DNA of 64,000 nucleotides, from assembly GCF_947179165.1 (NCBI RefSeq), contig NC_077242.1, forward strand, positions 2,790,001 through 2,854,000. Reading direction: 5' to 3'. Below are positions 56,338 through 64,000 of the stretch, in pieces. Positions within the stretch are counted from its first letter, which is position 1; each line of letters opens with the position of its first letter. The translations under genes were made by a program, and so were the position numbers. This stretch comes from Solanum dulcamara (taxonomy: Eukaryota; Streptophyta; Magnoliopsida; Solanales; Solanaceae). The notes under the pieces are model-generated. The model was not told the origin of the DNA. It searched no databases and was given only the letters and a program-made list of their open reading frames with translations.

Positions 56338-59300
56338 ATGGTGAGGACTAGAGCCACAATTACTGAGGGTGAGGCTGCACCTGCTGCTCGAGCCCCAGTA
56401 CGCAGGCGAGGTAGAGGACGTGGTGGAGTCAGGGGACGAGGCCGAGCAAGGGGAGCGGCACCTGCTCGTGGATGAGCTAGAGAGCTATCACCTGAGCCCA
56501 TGTATGAGCATGAGGATGACTTAGAGCAGAAGACTGAGGAGCAGAGGCCATCCCAGCCTCCTGTGGTTCCCGATAGTGCTCCGATTCTTCAGGAGCTACT
56601 GGTTCGATTATTGGCTAGACTGGATGGTGCTCCTACCTCTGGTATTGTTTCAGGTGCTGTAGGTTCTCCTATCATAGTTGATGCAACACCGCCAGTTCAG
56701 GGGCCTAGTGTAGGATTTCAGACTCCTGGTTCATCTTCAATGCCTTCTATTGCACCTCCGAAATTTGTAGCTCCGCCAGTTTCTGCTAATGCTGCCATGT
56801 CGGTAGCTGAGCAGAAGAGTTTCGAGAGGTTCGTTCGATTAGCGCCTCCGAGGTTTGATGGTAAAGCCGGAGAGAAAGCCTATGACTTTTTGACTGAGTG
56901 CCAAGACAGGTTGTTCAACCTAGGCATTTTAGAGGCACATGGAGTTGCTTACACTTCATATTAATTTGCGGGAGTGGGCAAAGAATGGTGGAGGTCAGTT
57001 CTTGCTCGTAGACCTATTGGTTCTCCTATGATGAGTTGGGAATAATTTACTGAGGTGTTCCTTGAGAGATTTGTGCCTTATAGCCTTCGTGATCAGCGTA
57101 GGGATGAGTTTGACAGACTGGAGCAGGGCTCCCTATCTGTATCTGAGTACGAGACTCCCTTCCATGAGTTATCTCGTTATGCTATGTCGAGTATTCCCAC
57201 CGAGTTCGAGCGGATTCGCAAACTAGTGAAGGGATTCGCCAGTTATCTCCAGGAGGCTACAACCTCTCTTGTATTGTCTAGGGGTACGTTTCAGAGTATT
57301 ATTAATCATGCCAGGATGATAGAGAGTATCCGATGTGCTAGACAGGGCGGGGCCAAGAGGTTTCGTCGGCAAGGTCAATTCAGCGATCATTTCTCCAAGG
57401 GTAGAGAATATTCGGGTTCAAGAACCTATGGTTATCAGGGAAGACCAGTCCAGGCAGCTATTCAGGGTTCTTCGAGCTCCGGAGGTCGTTTTGATACTTC
57501 TAGTTATTCCCTACGGAGTTTAGGTCCTCGAGGTTGTTATGTGTGTGATTAGTTTGGGCATAAGGCCCAAGATTGCCCCAAACGTGCTCCTTCTACTAGA
57601 CGGCCCGGGGCACCAATTGTTCGTTCTACAGATGCTCCAGCTGTTCGAGGTTCTTCGCAGAATACTAGAGGTGGCACCCGTGGTGCTAAGGGTGGAGCAC
57701 GAGGTGGTGCTCGTGGGGGTTCACAGGCTAAGGGTGACCGTCAGTTATGTTATGCTATACCGGGTAGATATGAGGCAGAAGCCTCTGATGCAGTTATTAC
57801 AGGTATTGTTCCAGTTTGCCATCGTTCTGCTTCAGTATTATTTGACCCAGGGTCTACCTATTCTTATGTGTCGACTTATTTTGATGTGGGTATTGATTAT
57901 GTGAGTGAGTCCCTTATTGTGCCTATTACTATTTCTACCCCAATAGGTGAATCTTTAGTAGTGGATCGGGTATACAAGGGATGTTTGGTGATATTTTCGG
58001 GTAGAGAGACCCGTGCAGACTTGATTTTATTAGACATGCTTGATTTTGATGTGATACTGGGTATGGACTAGTTATCTCCTTATCATGCTATATTAGATTG
58101 TTATTCAAAGACCGTGACCTTAGCTTATCCCGATTTACCTAGCGTGGTATGGAAAGGTAATCCGAGTTCATATCCTAAGGGGGTGATATCTTATATTCAT
58201 GCTCGTCGCTTGATGGATAAGGGTTGTTTGTCTTATTTGGCTCATGTACGTGATTTCACCACAGAGTCATCTCATATAGAGACTACGAGGGTGGTGAGAG
58301 AGTTTATGGATGTATTTTCTACCGACTTGCCGGGAGTTCCTCCTAACCGTGATATCGATTTTGTGATTGATTTGGAGCATGACACTAAACCCATCTCTAT
58401 TTCTCCTTATCGGATGGCTCCGGCAGAATTGAAAGAGTTGAAAGAATAATTGGAAGATTTATTGAAGAAAGGGTTTATTAGACCTAGTGTATCACCGTGG
58501 GGTGCACCGGTTTTATTTGTGAAGAAGAAAGATGGTACTATGAGGATGTGTATTGACTATCGACAGTTGAACAAAGTCACTATCAAGAACAAGTATCCTC
58601 TTCCTCGCATTGATGATTTATTTGACCAGCTTCAAGGTGCATCGGTGTTCTCAAAGATTGATTTGAGGTCGGGTTACCATCAGTTGAGAGTTCGGGAATC
58701 TGATATCCCAAAGACTGCATTCAGGACTCGTTATGGGCATTATGAGTTTGTGGTTATGTCCTTCGGGTTGACTAATGCCCCGGCTGCTTTTATGGAGTTG
58801 ATGAACCGGGTATTTTGACCTTATTTGGACTCGTTTGTGATCGTGTTTATTGATGACATCTTGGTTTATTGCAAGAATGAGGCGGATCATGATAGGCACC
58901 TGAGGACAGTCCTTCGGAGATTGAGAGAGGAGAAGTTGTATGCAAAATTCTCCAAATGTGAGTTTTGGCTTGAGTCCGTGACATTCTTGGGTCATATAGT
59001 GACCAAGGATGGTATTATGGTTGATCCAGCCAAAGTTGCAGCGGTTCCTGATTGGGTTAGGCCTACTTCGGTTACCGAGATTTAGAGTTTTATTGGGTTG
59101 GCAGGCTACTATCGTCGGTTTGTTCAAGGATTCTCTTCTATTGCAGCTCCATTGACTAGGCTAACTCAAAAGACCGTGGCATTTCAGTGGACTGAGGAGT
59201 GTGAGGCGAGCTTTCAAAAGCTCAAGGAATTATTGACTTCAGCACCTATTCTAGCCTTACCCGAGGAGGGCGTGGCATTTATTATGTTTTGTGATGCTTT

Positions 59301-61245
59301 GGGAGTCGGCTTGGGTGGTGTATTAATGCAAAAAGGTAAAGTTATAGCTTATGCTTCTCGACAGTTGAAGGTACATGAGAAGAACTATCCTGCCCACGAC
59401 TTAGAGTTAGCAGCGGTGGTGTTTGTTCTGAAGTTGTAGAGGCATTATCTCTATGGAGTGCATTGCGAGGTCTATACTGACCACCGTAGCCTTAAGTATA
59501 TCTTTTCTCAGCCGAATCTGAACATGCGGCAGCGTAGGTGGTTAGAGTTATTGAAAGACTATGACATCACCATACTTTATCATCCGGGAAAAGCTAATGT
59601 GGTAGCGGATGCCCTGAGTCGCAAAGCATCTAGCATGGGTAGTTTGGCCTTTCTTAAGGCTGTGGAGAGGCCTTTGGCATTGGAGGTTCAGTCATTGGCT
59701 AGACAGTTGGTCCGACTTGATATTTCTACACATCATAGTATTTTGGCCTTTGTGGAGGCTAGGTCTACTTTGATAGACCAGATTCGTACATACCAGTTTG
59801 AAGATGAAAAGTTGAGGGCCATTCGAGACAAAGTGTTAAGTGGTGAAGCAAAATCAGCCTCTCTTGATTCGGAAGGAGTTTTGAGGATTAATGGTCGTAT
59901 TTGTGTGCCCAAGGTTAGTGAATGGGTACGTATGATATTGGAGGAGGCTCATTGTTCCAAGTATTCGATTCATCCGGGAGTGGCAAAAATGTTTCATGAC
60001 TTGAAACAACACTATTGGTGGTGTGGCATGAAGAGAGACATTATTGATTTTGTGGCTAAGTGTTTAAATTGTCAACATGTGAAGTATGAGCATCAGAAAC
60101 CGGGTGGTCCTATGCAAAGGATGCCCATTCCTGAGTGGAAATGGGAGCGTATCACTATGGACTTCGTGTCTGGATTACCCATGGCATTGGGTAAGTATGA
60201 CTCTGTCTGGGTGATTGTGGATCGATTGACCAAATCAGCCCATTTCCTTCCGGTGAAGACTAGCTACAATGCGGATCAGTTAGCTAGGATCTATCTTCGT
60301 GAGATTGTTAGGCTGCATGGGGTGCCTATCTCTATTGTATCGGATCGGGGTTCAGTGTTCACCTCTCACTTTTGGAAGGCATTACAGCGTGGTATGGGTA
60401 CGCGGCTAGAGATGAGTTCAGTATTTCATCCCCAAACCGATGGTCAGTCCGAGCGGACTATTCAGGTGTTGGAGGATATGCTTAGGGCCTGTGTGATTGA
60501 TTTTGGTGCCCGATGGGACCAACACTTGCCCTTAGCAGAGTTTGCCTATAATAACAGTTATCACTCCAGCATTCAAATGGCACCATTTGAGGCATTGTAT
60601 GGTCGTAGGTGTCGATCACACATTGGATGGTTTGATTCTGTTGCGGTTGATGCATTGGATACTGACTTACTTAGGGATGCTGTGGAGCGGGTACGTTTGA
60701 TTCAGGGTAGACTATTGACAGCTCAGAGTCGTCAGAAGAGTTATGCTGATAGGAGGGTTCGTCCCTTAGAGTTCATGGTGGGTGATTGCGTGTGGCTTAA
60801 AATATCGCCCATGAAGGGTGTGATGAGGTTCGGAAAGAAGGGCAAGCTTAGCCCAAGATTTGTTGGCCCGTTTGAAATCCTGAGGAGAGTAGGTGGAGTG
60901 GCGTATAAGTTGGCCTTACCCCCTAAATTGTCAGCTGTCCATCCGGTGTTACATGTTTCCATGCTTCGCAAGTACATACCGGATGAGTCTCATGTGATTT
61001 CTTATGATGCGGTAGAGTTGAGTACGGATTTGACTTATGAGGAGGAGCCGACAGGTATTCTAGATAGGCGGCTTCGTAGACTCAGGACCAAGGAAGTCGC
61101 TTCGTTCAAGGTGCAGTGGCAGCATCGGCCTGCTGAGGAAGCGACTTGGGAGTTAGAGTCTGATATGCAGGCTCGGTACCCTCAGCTTTTTGAGACCCCA
61201 GGTACTTTATTTTATCTTATGTTCGAGGACGAACATCCTTTTTAG
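56338..61245 (+). pseudogene. Chromovirus gag-pol, one frame with nine premature stops
   Basis: The frame from the ATG at 56338 to the final stop at 61245 covers 1636 codons with no frameshift, but stops occur at 56473, 56962, 57043, 57550, 58069, 58447, 58816, 59083 and 59437. Domains in order: Arg/Gly-rich N-terminus, gag, CCHC knuckle (codons 400-413, broken by a stop), aspartic protease (FDPGST, D503), RT (FIDD, D839/D840), RNase H (DALGVGLGG), integrase zinc part ([17 protein letters not shown], then CLNCQH) and catalytic D1275, D1336, E1372 with the D,D-35-E spacing, then a chromodomain-like end ([18 protein letters not shown]). The integrase region from 59458 is open to the end. Each stop sits one transition away from a plausible Gln, Arg or Trp codon, and eight of the nine were judged clearly so. 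Confidence 0.9.
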
Positions 61246-61255
61246 TGGTGGATAT

Positions 61256-63318
61256 TGTAATGACCTTGAGGGTGATTTTCGAAAATTTGTACAAAACACG
61301 CGTGAACAGTAACTTTTTGGGCAGAAAATGCCCCTTTCTTCCCATTTCAATATTTTTCATCATTTGTTTGAGTTCTTGAACTCCTTGAGGTGATTTGAGA
61401 AGAGATTTTCGAGGCAAAGTGTTGGGTAAGTGATTTTTAACCTAAAACCTTCCTTTTTCATTAAGTTTTTGACGATTTTAACTCTTAAATTTTAGTTTCA
61501 AACCCCAAAAATCTTTGTTTCTTCCCTAATCCGAATTTAAGGAAAATTGTGATTTCCAACTCGTTTTGAGCTCTATTTTTATGGGTTTTTCAACCATGAG
61601 TTCCTTATTACCAATAGAATGAGATTGTTCAATATATTTCCAGATTTGACCCTTTTCGAAAATAGTTAATTTTTGGACCATTTTACCCCTGGTTCCGAAA
61701 CCTATCAATATGGGTGTCATTGGACTCCTTGTGACGTGTATGTTTCATTGTTGATAGTGTGTTATCATTCTGAGCGCTGAATTCGAGAGTTGCTTGTCCG
61801 GTGGAGGTATTCGAGTGCGGTTTCGGCAATTGAGGTAGGTTTGGCTATCTTTCTTTGAGATTGAGATGGGGTAATTAATCATTCATATGTTATAGACTTT
61901 GGAATGGGGTTATAGTATGAGTTGAGAATGTTATATATATTGTGATGCCCGTGTGGGGGCTTATTTATTAATGTGTTGTCGTGTGGGGGTTTATTCGTAT
62001 TACATAGCCCGTGTGGGGGCCTTATTTGTTATCTTATTTGCTTTGAGAGCATGTGATTTGTGATTTGCCCAAAAGAGAGGCTTGAGTATATTATTTGACT
62101 TGTGATGCCGCTTGAGAGATTGAGTTGGGTTTTTTTGAGCATACTTGAGTATTGAAATATTGTTGAGAAAGGGGTGAATATTTAAAAAAAAAGTATTTCC
62201 TTTCCGTTACTATTTATTGAGGGTGAATATCATGTGTAGGTTAATTTTTGAGAACTTTGAACCTTATACCACATGTGAGTTGAATATTACTTCCATGCCA
62301 TATGTGTTTTGATGCATTCATCCTCATTCATCATATCATGAAACATGAGAAGTTGAGAAATATGGAAATTCTTTTTGAGAAAGAAAATGAAACACCTTTA
62401 AACCTTTGTATCTTGAGTCCCTGACCGAGGCAGTTTTCCGGCAGGGTAGTGGATGCATTGTGATCTCAACCTTTGTATCTTGAGTCCCTGACTGAGGCGG
62501 TTTTCCGGCAGGGTAGTGGATGCATTGTGATCCCTTGACCACGAGGAGGTGGCAAGGATAATGAGATATTGTGATTGAGGTATATGGTCTGCGAGACCCC
62601 CATGGGCCCTGCTTGGTAGCACAGCTCAGCAGGTGTATACGACAGTCTGTGCGACAGTCTTGATTCCACCGTACCACCACATCATTGCATCATCATATTG
62701 CATTGCATTGCCTTGATATTTGTACTGCTTGAATTATCTGGTTAATTGTGATTATGAGCTGTTATTATGGGTTTACTTTACTCGCATCAATATATATATA
62801 TAAACTGGCGGCACCGATGCCGAAGTGGGACTTTTCTGTATGCAGGTGGATGCGTTCCTTAGTTTATTTCATGGGTTTGATTAATTCTTTATACTCAGTC
62901 AGCTAAAACCTACTGAGTACATGTGAATTGTACTCACCCCTACTTCTGTGTCCCTTTTTGATGCAGATACTAGTCGGGGTACCCCACGTGACAGTTAATA
63001 TTCTAGCGGATTGTGTATTCTCAGATTAGTGGTGAGGTCCCAGAATTTGGATCGTCACTAGTCTATCTTTATTTTCCAGTCTTTTGTATCATTCAGAGAC
63101 TTATGTTGTATCTTCAGATTCGAACCTTGTATTAGATGCTCTTTATACTTATGATACCAGGTTTTGGGATAATTTCTTCATTGTTTTTTTTCTTTTTATT
63201 TAAATCATGGCATCACTTTCCCCTTTGGGAGTTTTGTATGAGTTTTATTTTTAGGGTTACACATCAGATTGAGTTTTGAGATGAGTGCCATCATGACCTC
63301 AGTTTTTGGGTCGTGACA
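61256..63318 (+). repeat. 3' LTR of the chromovirus
   Basis: 2063 bp, nearly identical to the 5' LTR; by hand I count roughly 30 substitutions, mostly transitions, plus the 32 bp repeat-number difference and a one-base A-run change. That is about 1.5 percent divergence, pointing to a fairly recent insertion. Only one copy of the 16 bp unit is present (61298-61313). Confidence 0.93.
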
Positions 63319-64000
63319 ATTATATTATCATATCATCATATACATATACCGTAATTAGCCCTCTAGTAAGGAACTCGATGCATAAAATCGTGTATACGTA
63401 TACCGTATCTGACCCATCATGGGACTCGATACCATAACCATATCATTGCATCATCATGTCATCATATATCGTACCAACCTTCTAGTGAGGGACTCGGTGG
63501 ATAATGTAGTAAATTGTGCGTGATAACATACCCAACTCGGGACTCGGTGAAAGAGATAATAACAATATGCACGAGCAAAATAGTGAGTAACTATATGCAA
63601 ATCAAATCATCATTTGAGATTCAATAGAACAATCATAATGAACTATCATTTGAAGATCAAAATAGTAATCGTCTCAAGTACCCTCTGAATGTCATTAGGG
63701 ACCATATCTAATAAAGCCTTAGGAATCATAGACATGTATCAAGATAATGCTAAACAACTTATGAAATCAGAGACATTGGTCATCGTAGAGTTCTTAGGAA
63801 TAGGAGCTTATATATCCATTTACTATTCAACATAAAGAAGGCTCGAGGGCAGTAACTCAACTACTTCAAGAGTTTTACCGTCAAGAAGTGAATAAGAATT
63901 ATGAATCATACTCGGAGCTTATGAATGGAATTACCCCCAAAGCTCATATCATATATCACTTATATCTAAGACATGTCAAAAGAAAATAGGGTTGCTTTAC
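63319..64000 (-). mobile_element. Older gypsy-type LTR, continuation to the window edge
   Basis: After the ATTAT duplication, the host sequence resumes with repeated phrases such as 'GGACTCGAT' and 'GGGACTCG(A/G)T' that also occur just left of the insertion ('TTATGGGACTCGATACTATA' at about 54004-54023). This shows both flanks belong to the same interrupted sequence. Short diverged tandem units with ACTCGATG/ACTCGGTG recur about every 50-70 bp. It runs off the window, so the type and far end are unknown. Confidence 0.55.

Larger units (their letters stand above)
54037..63318 (+). mobile_element. Ty3/gypsy chromovirus (Tekay/Del-type), structurally complete
   Basis: 9282 bp with TG...CA LTRs at 54037-56131 and 61256-63318, target duplication ATTAT (54032-54036 and 63319-63323), a primer site at 56134 and one long gag-pol frame. 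The gypsy order (protease, RT, RNase H, integrase) and a C-terminal chromodomain-like region identify a chromovirus; LTRs over 2 kb fit the Tekay/Del group. The gag-pol frame contains nine premature stops, so this copy cannot make the full polyprotein. Confidence 0.92.

Noticed and set aside
58651..59127. 158-codon minus-strand frame within the chromovirus
   Set aside because: Lies opposite the reverse transcriptase region and has no recognisable domain.

Overview
This is plant nuclear DNA. Genes have GT-AG introns, the intergenic space is AT-rich and full of transposon relics, and the repeats (Au-type SINEs, TS-type SINEs with (TTG)n tails, Stowaway-like MITEs, a Tekay-type chromovirus with a TGGTATCAGAGC primer site) together point to a member of the Solanaceae. 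I cannot fix the genus from sequence alone. I see no bacterial, organellar or CRISPR features.

Layout. 1-2985: repeat-rich DNA ending in an (AT)29 tract. 3057-3584 (+): intronless HD-Zip class I transcription factor with a TATA box. 4382-7764 (+): seven-exon SUMO E3 ligase MMS21/HPY2. 8217-15767 (-): six-exon chromatin-type AAA ATPase with an extended PHD finger. 18736-23030 (-): six-exon plastid-type ERI1-like 3'-5' exonuclease (ERL1). 28302-30380 (+): two-exon uncharacterised protein with four tandem copies of a conserved motif. 44472-46685 (-): intronless acidic uncharacterised protein.

The gene-poor second half is mostly mobile DNA: a decayed Ty1/copia element (32201-37182), a solo LTR (37495-37935), a TIR element with internal repeats (38055-38698, with a relative at 24928-25351), paired Stowaway-like MITEs with a nested Au SINE (39648-40380), an LTR-like block (about 40690-41640), a 3 x 86 bp tandem array (43101-43353), and a 9.3 kb Ty3/gypsy Tekay-type chromovirus (54037-63318) inserted into an older LTR of opposite orientation that runs off the right edge.

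The MMS21/HPY2, AAA-ATPase and ERL1 genes match, from memory, neighbours in one Arabidopsis chromosome 3 interval (At3g15120 to At3g15150), so this looks like an ancestral gene block rather than a functional operon. The genes have separate housekeeping roles: SUMO ligation in the SMC5/6 complex, chromatin ATPase, and chloroplast RNA processing. Exon borders were worked out by hand from reading frame, GT/AG sites and protein continuity. I found no convincing undescribed multi-gene system. The most interesting items are the repeat-amplified gene at 28302-30380, the chromovirus inactivated only by nonsense codons, and the recurrent nesting of SINEs inside MITEs with intact target-site duplications.
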